Notes under the pieces: model-generated
Told to the model about the DNA's origin: nothing
What the model saw: only the letters and a program-made list of their open reading frames with translations
The model's database searches: none
Part shown: positions 56,270 through 64,000 of the stretch, piece by piece
Numbering within the stretch: position 1 is the stretch's first letter
How the letters are laid out: each line of letters opens with the position of its first letter
Position numbers and translations under genes: made by a program
NCBI RefSeq assembly: GCF_023074185.1
Contig: NZ_JADPKY010000114.1
Location: 33,196-97,195 of the forward strand
DNA: 64,000 nucleotides
Direction of reading: 5' to 3'
Source: Bradyrhizobium sp. 132
GTDB lineage: Bacteria > Pseudomonadota > Alphaproteobacteria > Rhizobiales > Xanthobacteraceae

Positions 56270-56620
56270 TCAAGTCTCCGGACCGGGATCTTCCTTCTCG
56301 CCGGTCGCGACGATCTTATGGGACGCTACGCCTCGTCCCACGGTTCCCGCATCCAGATGTCGCGTTCCTCTTCCGTCATCAGAATGACGGGCATTGCCTC
56401 GGGATGAACGCGCTTGACCTCGGCGTTCGGATCGCACGTCAAGAAGCCGAACACATCGATGGTATCTTTGCCTGCCCTTGCCTTTCGGACGCCCGTCCAA
56501 TTTGTCCAGAGGCCGGCGAAGGCCAGAAGCGGGCGACCCTCTTCGCGTGGGATAGCGCACAGCACGGTGCTGATGATCTCTTTCGCAGAGCGTGATACGC
56601 ACGCGACTTGGGTACGGCGG
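56270..56620 (-). pseudogene. SOS-response-associated peptidase (SRAP/YedK) fragment
   Basis: The minus strand reads GRPLLAFAGLWTNWTGVRKA, DVFGFLTCDPNAEVKRVHPE and AMPVILMTEEERDIWMREPW, then after a small deletion HKIVATGEKEDPGPET: the C-terminal half of an SRAP protein (HMCES/YedK DNA-protein crosslink sensor). The N-terminal catalytic Cys2 part is missing. Confidence 0.75.
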
Positions 56621-56719
56621 CACAGTGTCGCACCGCGGCAGCGACGCCAAGAGCGCTGGGTCCACTGGCAGGTACACTGGAACGCCTTCGATCAAAAATT
56701 GATGTAGTTTCAGCTGGAT

Positions 56720-57180
56720 AGGCGAGGGTTCGATGCCGCCCCTGTGCTCCGCATCGGTACTCTGCTCCTTGCGGCGACGGGCCGCTTGGAGTCCTCCCTT
56801 CACATCGGAGCGACAGGTTCCTGTGTTCCTTGTCAAAGCCTGATCCGAGGTCACGCCGCCTTCATGCCGGACGCCGGTTGGGCAGTCAGCAGGCTCCCCC
56901 CAACCCTTGCTCGCGGGATAGACATCCTGATCCCGGTTTCGACGTCGATAGAACATGTTACGACACGTCATCAGCGGTTTACTTACGTTCGTCTCCTCGG
57001 ACCTCACCTGACGGAGTTTCCTCCGCCTTTTCTTCCAACGCTCACCACCAGGGCTCTTTACCCTCGCAGCTCGGACTGGTTTGAAGTCTTCCCCTGCAGG
57101 CCGACCTCGGAGGGCCCTCCTCCATCTCTGACAAAGCTTCGCAAGGCTTCATGCCGAAGCCTGACTTCCACAGCACACGA
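56720..57180 (-). mobile_element. probable group II intron 5' fragment
   Basis: On the minus strand, GAACCTGTCGCTCCGATGTG, AGAGTACCGATGCGGAGCAC and AGGGGCGG in this order recall the structured 5' part of bacterial group II introns upstream of the reverse transcriptase ORF. No RT frame follows. Recognition is from memory and not certain. Confidence 0.35.
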
Positions 57181-57182
57181 TG

Positions 57183-58200
57183 TCCTCATTGCTTGAGCGA
57201 CCGCCACAGCCGCTCGATGAAGACGTTGTCCATCCAACGACCGCGGCCATCCATGGAGATCTTGATCCCTGCGCCCGCCAACGCGCCGGGTGAAGGCGCA
57301 CTGGTGAACTGACTGCCCTGGTCGGAGATCGAGAAGCTGCACGCCAAGATCGGACAACTGACAGTCGAGCGCGATTTTTTAGCACGGAGGTCCGGAAGAT
57401 GAGCACGCCGGACCGTCGAGGAATGCTCGATCGCGCCGACCCAGGCGCTGTCGATCCGCCGGCAATGCATGTTGCTTGGCATCGCGCGCTCTGGGGTCTA
57501 CCGGCCGCCACGGCCGGCCAACGACAACGGCCTTGCCCTGATGCAGCGGATCGACGAGCTGTTCACCGCCTGGCCGTTCCTGGGCTCGCGGCGAATGACC
57601 ACTATGCTGAAGGCTGAGGGGCTTCAGGTCAATCGCAAACGCGTGCAGCGCCTGATGCGCAAGATGGGCATCGCGGCGCTGGGACCGAAGCCGAACACGA
57701 CGAAGCCGGCGCCGGGACCGGCCAAACCAGGTGTGGGCGGCCGACATCACGTATTTGCCCATCGGCCGTGGCTTTCTCTATCTCGTCGCCGTCATCGACT
57801 GGGCGAGCCGTGCGGTTCTGGCGTGGCGGTTGTCGAACACGATGGACGTCTCGTTCTGCGTGGCGGCTCTGGAAGAGGCGCTGGCGACGTACGGCACGCC
57901 GGAGATTTTCAACACCATCGTCATGTTGCGCAGCAGATTGGGATAGATCTTGTGGCCTCGCGTTCGCGCACGTCCTCGCTCTCCCGCCGGACACCCGCGT
58001 CAAAAGCTCGGGCCGCCTGGTCCAGCAGTTGCTTCTTCCAGGCATAGATCTGGTTCGCGTGAACCTCATGGCGCTGGCCAGATCGGCCACCGTCGCCTGC
58101 TCCCGCACGGCTTCCAGCGCGATCTTTGCCTTCAACGCCGCGTCGATCTTCCGTCGTGTCTTTTCGTCATCATGCCCTCCGTCTATCAAACGGAGCGGCC
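57183..58200. mobile_element. nested IS3-family fragments
   Basis: Three broken pieces. Minus strand 57183-57340 is an OrfB end (SDQGSQFTSAPS, MDGRGRWMDNVFIERLWRSL). Plus strand 57335-57945 is the end of OrfA (KIGQLTVERDFLARRSGR) and most of another OrfB (SRRMTTMLKAEGLQVNRKRV, then in a shifted frame VWAADITYLPIGRGFLYLVA) stopping before the second Asp. Minus strand about 57925-58200 is an OrfA start (KTRRKIDAALKAKIALEAVR) with a frame slip. None can be active. Confidence 0.85.
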
Positions 58201-58660
58201 CTTTTCCAACTAAGCCTCTGGTCCTAAAATCGGGGTCCATTTCAATCATGGTTGCGGGAACACGTTCCAACGGCACCAGAGGTGATCTCTTCACTGACGG
58301 TCCGTGTCGTTGTGATGAGCCGTGTCCGGTTGAAGACGTGCATGTAGGACGTCCGACAGTAAGGCTGGCGCGTAGCCCGCCGCCTCAGTGCGAAGCACGA
58401 GGTTTTTGCCATTCTTTAAGCAACACTCGCACCACCCCTTTTGCGGCACACTGATTGCTAGGGACGCGGGGCAGAGCCGTTGGTTGCTGCGGATTTTGGA
58501 GGGCGGCAGCGACGCCCGCCAAGTCCGGATATAATGTAGGTTTTGCGATGAGCCGGATGAGGCGGTCCGACAGTCGACCTTCTGCCCCGCGCGGTCTCGA
58601 AAGACCGCGCTGGTCGGCTGCCTTCATTTCACTGGTTAGTACATGTGCTCTTTACTTATG
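58201..58660. other. stretch without recognisable genes
   Basis: Bases 58318-58346 are an inverted near-copy of 32972-33000 (AGCCGTGTCCGG(T/C)TGAAGACG). A GC hairpin CGCGGTCTCGAAAGACCGCG occurs at about 58590-58609. Otherwise nothing. Confidence 0.45.
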
Positions 58661-58825
58661 CTGGAGTCGCCGGAATTCCGAGAAGCCCTAAGGCTACGAG
58701 AAGAGCTCAAAGCGAAGCTCCTTCGCGCTCAATTGGATGTGGCCAGGTATAAGGCTGAGTTGTCGGAACTCGAGCAAAGGATGGTGAGGGATCTTGATCT
58801 TAGAACGGAACTGATCTGTTGGTAG
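58661..58825 (+). CDS. small coiled-coil protein, uncertain
   Basis: A 54-residue frame, almost wholly a charged helix (FREALRLREELKAKLLRAQL, then DVARYKAELSELEQRM). It lies 61 bases before the VOC gene on the same strand. No SD stands out; an upstream start at 58643 is possible. Possibly a small accessory protein of the cluster or chance. Confidence 0.4.
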   Translation: MESPEFREALRLREELKAKLLRAQLDVARYKAELSELEQRMVRDLDLRTELICW

Positions 58826-58886
58826 CAGCGTCGTTCGCGATGGGTCGCTTCGCTGTTCAAATTCTGCGAGTGAGAGCGAGGATGTT

Positions 58887-59435
58887 ATGCCCAAGACCAC
58901 CGGTGGTAAGGCCAAACAGGGTGCCGTTATAGATGGCAACCGAACAAGCGCGAGTTCGCTGTCACAATTTCGCGGGATCGATCATATTGCGATTGCTGTG
59001 CTCGACCTTGAAGCCTCTATTGAGTTCTTTCGGGACGTGCTGGGCTTTGAATTGAAATGCCGGTTTCACATCAAGGGTCGAGCGACCGGCATGCTATCTG
59101 CCGAGCTTGAGACCCGAGGAATCAGGTTTGTTCTGTGCCAGGGCACTGAACCGACGTCTCAGGTCTCAGAGCTCGTGCGCCATCACGGCGTTGGAGTTGC
59201 TCATATCGCTCTTGAGGTCGATGACGTCGATGCTGCTGTAGAGGCTCTAAAATCTCGTGGCTTGGGATTCGATACGAGTGTGATTCGAGGTCCTGGATTG
59301 ACGCAGGCCTTCTCAAGTCGGTCCATTGAAACGGGGCTTAGCTTCGAAATCATTCATCGAGGCGGAGAGACTGGCTTTCTCGAATCGAATGTCCAGCAGC
59401 TTTTCGACCAACTTGAGCAGTCTGGAAAATATTGA
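58887..59435 (+). CDS. HPPD/HmaS-like VOC protein
   Basis: A 182-residue protein. After a ~28-residue polar lead it has IDHIAIAVLDLEASIEFFRD, GVGVAHIALEVDDVDAAVEA and FSSRSIETGLSFEIIHRGGE. These provide the His, His and Glu metal ligands and the FSSxS..TGL..E pattern of 4-hydroxyphenylpyruvate dioxygenase and 4-hydroxymandelate synthase, but the protein is about half their length. It could be a single-module iron dioxygenase or isomerase acting on an arylpyruvate. The next gene is an HpgT-like aminotransferase, supporting that idea. Confidence 0.7.
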   Translation: MPKTTGGKAKQGAVIDGNRTSASSLSQFRGIDHIAIAVLDLEASIEFFRDVLGFELKCRFHIKGRATGMLSAELETRGIRFVLCQGTEPTSQVSELVRHHGVGVAHIALEVDDVDAAVEALKSRGLGFDTSVIRGPGLTQAFSSRSIETGLSFEIIHRGGETGFLESNVQQLFDQLEQSGKY

Positions 59436-59516
59436 GCAATAGGACGTGTACACCTCGATGAGTCATGTCGGACACCGGTGTGATTTTATCCTTCCACGCT
59501 TTTCCAAGAGTCCAGG

Positions 59517-60812
59517 ATGAATGTCAGGTCGCAAAAATCAGTAATGAACTTCCTGAACGAAGTCTCCAGTCTGTTTCCGTCAGCTGTCTCGCTAGCGTCA
59601 GGCAGACCGAGTGACCGGTTCTTCGATAGGCTCAATCCCCAGGTTTTGTTGAACGCGGTGAACGTGTATCAAAACGATTCAGTTGGTGGTCACGGGGGCG
59701 CCCACGGATGGGCTCACTTGCTGCAGTATGGACGAACGGCCGGCATCATCAACGAGCTCGTTGCGCAACAGGTGCAATGCGATGAGGGGGTTCCGGCGAG
59801 CGCGGACCGCGTACTGATCACCTCAGGATGCCAGGAAGCAGTCGCCCTCTGCCTGCCGGCGCTCTGTCCGGAGCCGTCGGATGTGCTGCTGGTCTGCAAT
59901 CCCACCTATATCGGTGCGATCGGTGCAGCCAAGGCTACAGGAGTCGCTGTCGCGGCGTTGTCCAATTCAGAACCTTGCCTTGCTGACGCGATCGAGCTCG
60001 CCGTGCTGCAATTGCGCCAGAAAAGTCAACAGGCCCGGGCAATATATCTTATCCCCGATTTTGACAATCCGACCGGACGTGTTCTCGATGCAGACGAGCG
60101 ACGCAACATCCTCCAAGTGTGCGCCAGACACCGGCTCGTCGTTTTAGAGGACAACGCATATGGGCTGTTTCGGTATGACGGCGATCCGGTACCCCCGATG
60201 GCCGCTTTGGATGAGGTCGGAAGTGTTATTTACCTTTCCACATTCTCGAAGACAATAAGCCCAGCTCTTCGCGTCGGAGCTGCAAGCCTGCCCGACACGA
60301 TGTTTGGAGACGTTGCTGCTCGTCGGTCGCTTTGGGAAGATCTGGTCCAGCGCAAGAGCTTCGTTACCGTCAATACGAGCCAAATTGCCCAAGCGATCGT
60401 CGCGGGGCTCTTGATTCAAAACGGAGGACGTTTAGGCGATTGGATACGACCGGCTCTGGATTGGTACCGTGAAAATCGCGACATTATGTTGTGTGAGCTG
60501 GACACTGTATTTTCGCCTTTCTCTGATCAAATTCGATGGAGCCGTCCCTCCGGTGGCTTCTTTCTAACTCTTGATCTTCCTTTCAGATTTGGCGCGGACT
60601 GCGCAGACGAGTGTGCAAGGCGTGACCATGTCATCGTTACGCCGTTGAGCTTCTTCGCGTTGGATAACTCTCAAGACTGCAGGATACGATTAGCTTTTAG
60701 CGCGGTTACTCCCGAGCAAATCCGAACCAGTGTGACAGGTTTAGGTCACTATGTAGCGCGGCGCCTGGAGCAGAAATTGCTGAGGCTGCGCGACGGAGGG
60801 GCCCGGGGGTGA
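59517..60812 (+). CDS. PLP aminotransferase resembling hydroxyphenylglycine aminotransferase (HpgT)
   Basis: A 431-residue fold-type I enzyme. SVMNFLNEVSSLFPSAVSLA and LQYGRTAGIINELVAQQ match the opening of HpgT-like enzymes of glycopeptide antibiotic pathways. The cofactor sites are ITSGCQEAVALCLPAL, PDFDNPTGRVLDADERR, and the PLP Lys in YLSTFSKTISPALRVG; the C-terminal Arg is in CRIRLAFSAVTPEQ. It lacks the MocR DNA-binding domain. Expected role: amination of an arylglyoxylate or another 2-oxo acid to feed the NRPS downstream. A fragment of a sister gene lies at 32570-32700. Confidence 0.82.
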   Translation: MNVRSQKSVMNFLNEVSSLFPSAVSLASGRPSDRFFDRLNPQVLLNAVNVYQNDSVGGHGGAHGWAHLLQYGRTAGIINELVAQQVQCDEGVPASADRVLITSGCQEAVALCLPALCPEPSDVLLVCNPTYIGAIGAAKATGVAVAALSNSEPCLADAIELAVLQLRQKSQQARAIYLIPDFDNPTGRVLDADERRNILQVCARHRLVVLEDNAYGLFRYDGDPVPPMAALDEVGSVIYLSTFSKTISPALRVGAASLPDTMFGDVAARRSLWEDLVQRKSFVTVNTSQIAQAIVAGLLIQNGGRLGDWIRPALDWYRENRDIMLCELDTVFSPFSDQIRWSRPSGGFFLTLDLPFRFGADCADECARRDHVIVTPLSFFALDNSQDCRIRLAFSAVTPEQIRTSVTGLGHYVARRLEQKLLRLRDGGARG

Positions 60813-61054
60813 AGATAGTCGATCGCTTTCCTTTGGTGGACGCCAGCCGCGCACCTATGGCGGTATTCAGACGCAGCACCAGACGCTCGATCGGGTTACG
60901 CGCCACAGTACGTAAATAGTCAATTGGCGCGAGATCCTGAGTCCCGGGGGGATTGTTCTGAAGTGATCGACCGCGTGACCGTTGAAGACAAGTGTGCCTC
61001 GTTCGCGGCTCGCGGATTGCTTGTTATGGGCACGGCGCACGTTAGGAGGGATCT
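60813..61054. other. intergenic region before the NRPS gene
   Basis: About 240 bases. A minus-strand frame with RNPIERLVLRLN faintly resembles an IS5-type transposase end. The NRPS promoter may lie here, or it may be read from the aminotransferase gene. Confidence 0.3.
61044..61049 (+). promoter_or_regulatory. strong Shine-Dalgarno that fixes the NRPS start
   Basis: AGGAGG, five bases before the GTG at 61055. The frame is open upstream of this only for a short non-homologous stretch, so this site decides the start. Confidence 0.8.
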
Positions 61055-64000
61055 GTGCCAGTCTCATCGAGTTGCGAAATAGGCGATTGTGATAGACAGC
61101 AATCTGCAGCCCCATCAACCTCGTCTAGCGTCTTTGTTGGCAGTGGGACGCTAGCTATCAGGTGCGCTCAGCTAGCAATGGAGATGGGCCATGTCATCCG
61201 AGGGGTGCTGTGTGCCGATGTCATATTCGGCGATTGGGCTGCACGCGCCAATATCTTGCGCGCAGCGAGTGTTGAAGAGCTCTCCGCCTTACTGAATGCC
61301 CAATCGGTCGAGTTGATTTTTCTTGTCGGCAATCCATTCAAATTGCCAGCGGATGTGTTTCGTCGTGTCCACAAAGGCGCCTTCAACTACCACGACGGCC
61401 CGCTGCCACGATATGCAGGAACTCATGCCACGTCCTGGGCGCTGCTGGCGCAAGAGGTCGAATACGCAATTAGCTGGCATCGGATCGATCATGGTGTGAA
61501 TACCGATGACCTGGTGATTGAACGTCAGGTATCGATCGCGCCCAACGATACTGCGCTAACTCTCAACCGTAAATGTGATCAAGCCGCCATCGTGGGCTTC
61601 CGCGAGCTCTTAACTGGCTTGGCGAACGGAGAGCTCAGTGTTCGTCCTCAGGCGGTAGTGGCGAGAAGCGATTTTCCGAGGTCTCGACCACCAGATGCGG
61701 CAGGCTGCATGCGGTGGAATCGTGCTGCGGAAAATTTGTCAGCGATGATGCGAGCCTTAGACTTTGGGCCGTATCATTCAAATCCGCTATGTCTGTCCAA
61801 GGCTCTGGTAGGCGACGACGTTGTCGTAGTTAGGAGCTTGGAGGTGTCGGCTCGACGCACGGGTTGTCCGGCAGGTACGTTAGTCGAAATCCACCCCAGC
61901 CACTGGCGTGTGGCAACAGATACGGAGGATGTTGATGTCTCGTTTGGCAGCGCGGATGGTAACGCGTTGGACGCGCGTGTGCTTGCGAGGGATTTCGATC
62001 TGGATGTGGGGGATTGTCTGCCAGTTTTAGGCGATGATCAGGCGCGGAGCATAACTGTCGCCCACGAAATGTTGGCGCCTCAAGAGCGTTTTTGGCGACA
62101 GCGGTTTGAGCGGTTCAAGGCATTGCAGTTTCCTTTTTTGTCGTCTCGAGAAGCTGGAGCTCGCTACAAATGGCAGTCGAGCTCGTGGTTCGTTCCAAGT
62201 GGTTTGGCCGAGCTGTCGCCGACCGATCGTGCGGAATACCTGATAAGCGCGTGGCTCATCTATCTCGCCCGCGTCACCGGCCAATCAGAGCTTCAGTTGG
62301 GATGGACTCCCGCACCGAAAAGTTCGCGAGCCGGGTTGAAGATCATAGACGCGCTTGTCGCTTCTGTCGTGCCAATGGAAATTACCATTGACCTCGGTCA
62401 TGGTTTTGCTGCGGTGCGCAAAGTGGTGGCGGCCGAGTGCGCTCAGCTGAGGGAGTACGATAGCTTTGCGCGGGATCTTATCGCACGTTGTCCGTCGTTG
62501 GGGGGTATTGAGCTGCTACGATCGCGCAGACCATGGCCGATTGGCATCACGGTTGTGGCAAATAGCTGTTCTGCTACCGGTGTTAGCCTGAGTTCAGAGG
62601 CAATCCTATCCGGTGAATTATTGACGTTTGAGGTTTGTGCTCTAGACGGGCGCTTTCGATTGCACTTTGATGCAAGTCGCTTGGTGGCCGACCAGATCGA
62701 CCGCATCACGCAGCATCTGCAAAGCCTTTTGTTTGAGGTGGCTGCCGATGCGCATCGGCCGGTGCAACGGATTGGACTGTTGCCGTTCGACGAACGGGTG
62801 TACTTGCTAGAGGAGCTGAACCGGACGGCGACGGCCTATCCGTCGGATCGGTGCATCCACGAGCTGTTCGAGGCACAGGTCGCCAAGGCGCCGGACGCGG
62901 TGGCGGTGGTCCATGAGGACGAGCGCTTGAGCTATGGCGAGCTCAATGCGCGGGCGAACCGGCTGGCGCATCATCTGATCGGGCTCGGGGTGAAGCCGGA
63001 CCAGCCTGTGGCGATCTGCCTTGAGCGCGGCGTGGCGATGGTGGTGGGGCTGCTTGCAATCCTCAAGGCGGGTGGCGCCTATCTGCCGTTGGATCCGGCC
63101 TATCCGTGCGCACGGCTCAAGCAGGTTCTTGAGGATGCGCAGCCGCAACTGTTGCTGGCCGATGCTGCGGGACGATCCGCGCTGGGCGCCGATGCGCTGG
63201 CCGATCTGACGGTGGTCGATCTCGAGACGGCGACATCGGCCTGGGCGAAGCTGCCGGCCTCGGATCCCGACCCGCGTGCGCTTGGCCTGACTTCGCGCCA
63301 TCTCGCCTATGTGATCTACACCTCGGGATCTACCGGCACTCCAAAGGGCGTCATGGTCGAGCATCGAAGCTTGGTCAACCACACGATTTGGCAGGCGGAT
63401 AAATTCCATTTCACTACCCACGACGTTTTCTTGCAGCGAACCTCCCCCGCGTTTGATGCCGCCGTATGGGAGCTATGGACAGCCTTGTCGATTGGGGCGC
63501 GTTCAATTCTTCTTCCTCGCGACCTGCAATTAGATGTTCGAAAACTTTTAGAGCTACTGGATAAGTATGGTGTCACTGTTCTGCAATTGGTCCCGTCGCT
63601 TCTTGCAGCATTGCTTGCGCTTACCGACGTTGAGCAAAAGTATATCGGTTCTTTGCGTTTCACATTCTGTGGTGGAGAGCTTCTTAGAAAAGAATTAGCG
63701 AGCAGATGGTTGCAATTGACATCTCAGCCGCTTGTCAATCTCTATGGACCAACTGAGGCGACGATTGACGCGGCTGCTTGGCATTATTCCGCTGGATTTA
63801 ATAGGTCAGTTGTCCCGATCGGCCGACCGATTGCGAACACGCGGATTTATCTGCTGGACGGTCATGGCGAACTTGTTCCGTTTGGGGCGATCGGAGAGCT
63901 TTACATTGGCGGGGCGGGGGTCGCGCGTGGCTATCTGAACCGGCCCGAACTGACGGCGGAGCGGTTCTTGGCCGATCCGTTCAGTGGTGAGGTCGGCGCA
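61055..64000 (+). CDS. non-ribosomal peptide synthetase with N-terminal formyltransferase domain, partial
   Basis: 982 codons to the window edge with no stop. Residues ~20-330 are a methionyl-tRNA-formyltransferase-like domain: FNYHDGPLPRYAGTHATSWA with Asn111 and His113, and WHRIDHGVNTDDL with Asp151. Residues ~345-595 look like a condensation domain lacking the HHxxxDG half. Residues ~605 onward are an adenylation domain with LSYGELN, LKAGGAYLPLDP, YTSGSTGTPKGV, FDAAVWE, NLYGPTEATID and GELYIGGAGVARGYLNRPEL. By manual alignment to GrsA the pocket reads D-A-W-Q-T-C-L-I-D, nearest to Gln/Glu-type codes. An N-formylated peptide start, as in LgrA, is expected. Confidence 0.9.
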   Translation, partial: MPVSSSCEIGDCDRQQSAAPSTSSSVFVGSGTLAIRCAQLAMEMGHVIRGVLCADVIFGDWAARANILRAASVEELSALLNAQSVELIFLVGNPFKLPADVFRRVHKGAFNYHDGPLPRYAGTHATSWALLAQEVEYAISWHRIDHGVNTDDLVIERQVSIAPNDTALTLNRKCDQAAIVGFRELLTGLANGELSVRPQAVVARSDFPRSRPPDAAGCMRWNRAAENLSAMMRALDFGPYHSNPLCLSKALVGDDVVVVRSLEVSARRTGCPAGTLVEIHPSHWRVATDTEDVDVSFGSADGNALDARVLARDFDLDVGDCLPVLGDDQARSITVAHEMLAPQERFWRQRFERFKALQFPFLSSREAGARYKWQSSSWFVPSGLAELSPTDRAEYLISAWLIYLARVTGQSELQLGWTPAPKSSRAGLKIIDALVASVVPMEITIDLGHGFAAVRKVVAAECAQLREYDSFARDLIARCPSLGGIELLRSRRPWPIGITVVANSCSATGVSLSSEAILSGELLTFEVCALDGRFRLHFDASRLVADQIDRITQHLQSLLFEVAADAHRPVQRIGLLPFDERVYLLEELNRTATAYPSDRCIHELFEAQVAKAPDAVAVVHEDERLSYGELNARANRLAHHLIGLGVKPDQPVAICLERGVAMVVGLLAILKAGGAYLPLDPAYPCARLKQVLEDAQPQLLLADAAGRSALGADALADLTVVDLETATSAWAKLPASDPDPRALGLTSRHLAYVIYTSGSTGTPKGVMVEHRSLVNHTIWQADKFHFTTHDVFLQRTSPAFDAAVWELWTALSIGARSILLPRDLQLDVRKLLELLDKYGVTVLQLVPSLLAALLALTDVEQKYIGSLRFTFCGGELLRKELASRWLQLTSQPLVNLYGPTEATIDAAAWHYSAGFNRSVVPIGRPIANTRIYLLDGHGELVPFGAIGELYIGGAGVARGYLNRPELTAERFLADPFSGEVGA

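Larger units (their letters stand above)
19141..64000. mobile_element. left part of a tRNA-Val-integrated (symbiosis-type) genomic island
   Basis: Starts at the att copy and its integrase. The content changes abruptly to lower-GC, IS-rich, pseudogene-rich DNA with bradavidin and biosynthetic genes. The right end is outside the window. Confidence 0.75.

Noticed and set aside
60838..60906. IS5-type transposase end (RNPIER...)
   Set aside because: Only a five- or six-residue resemblance with no further support.
19141..64000. nod boxes, tts boxes, NifA sites with -24/-12 promoters
   Set aside because: I looked before each operon in the island and found no convincing match; partial matches such as TGGCACG near 54255 are on the wrong strand or lack the second element.

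Overview
The window looks like the left border of a symbiosis-type genomic island in a Bradyrhizobium (B. japonicum/diazoefficiens group). Reasons: high-GC alphaproteobacterial genes in the first 19 kb, a 45-bp tRNA-Val 3' end copy at 19141-19185 next to a tyrosine recombinase, a bradavidin-II-like biotin-binding protein, and to the right a mosaic of lower-GC, decayed genes and IS fragments. All family assignments were made by reading motifs; no database search was possible.

Core side (1-19140): uracil catabolism pair (URC4-like, URC1-type GTP cyclohydrolase II homologue), a VOC protein, threonine-synthase-like enzyme, methyltransferase, DUF2927 protein, L,D-transpeptidase, a TPP enzyme, a predicted PD-(D/E)XK-like protein, an animal-type haem peroxidase, small exported proteins, a GreA-like factor, a TPR protein, a DedA-like membrane protein, a frameshifted caspase-like gene and a VapBC module whose toxin has lost its middle. 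A degenerate tRNA-end-like scar at 13254 suggests that 13.3-19.1 kb may itself be an older insertion.

Island left part (19141-34200): integrase and an excisionase-like HTH protein, hipBA, a FAD amine oxidase followed by a decayed ornithine cyclodeaminase gene, a decayed cold-shock gene, bradavidin, and a compact minus-strand operon of a HemN-like radical SAM enzyme, a PrnB-like (haem dioxygenase superfamily) protein and a GNAT acetyltransferase. Fragments of hipA, an amidohydrolase and an aminotransferase follow.

Middle (34200-48100): IS3, ISL3 and IS481 elements or fragments, a Tat-exported caspase plus Tat-exported alpha/beta hydrolase pair, and a defence-gene graveyard: broken HerA, broken SIR2, DUF1016 fragment and one intact 735-residue predicted nuclease.

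Right part (48356-64000): a tightly coupled minus-strand operon (pabA-like, pabB-GNAT fusion, HDAC-like deacetylase, chorismate mutase, a small BacA/prephenate-dehydratase-like protein, MFS exporter), then another IS/intron graveyard, then a plus-strand set: HPPD-like VOC protein, hydroxyphenylglycine-aminotransferase-like enzyme and an NRPS that begins with a formyltransferase domain and runs off the window. Together these suggest a chorismate-derived, N-acetyl-masked, exported amino-acid or peptide product. This metabolite system and the radical SAM/PrnB operon are the strongest candidates for undescribed biology here.
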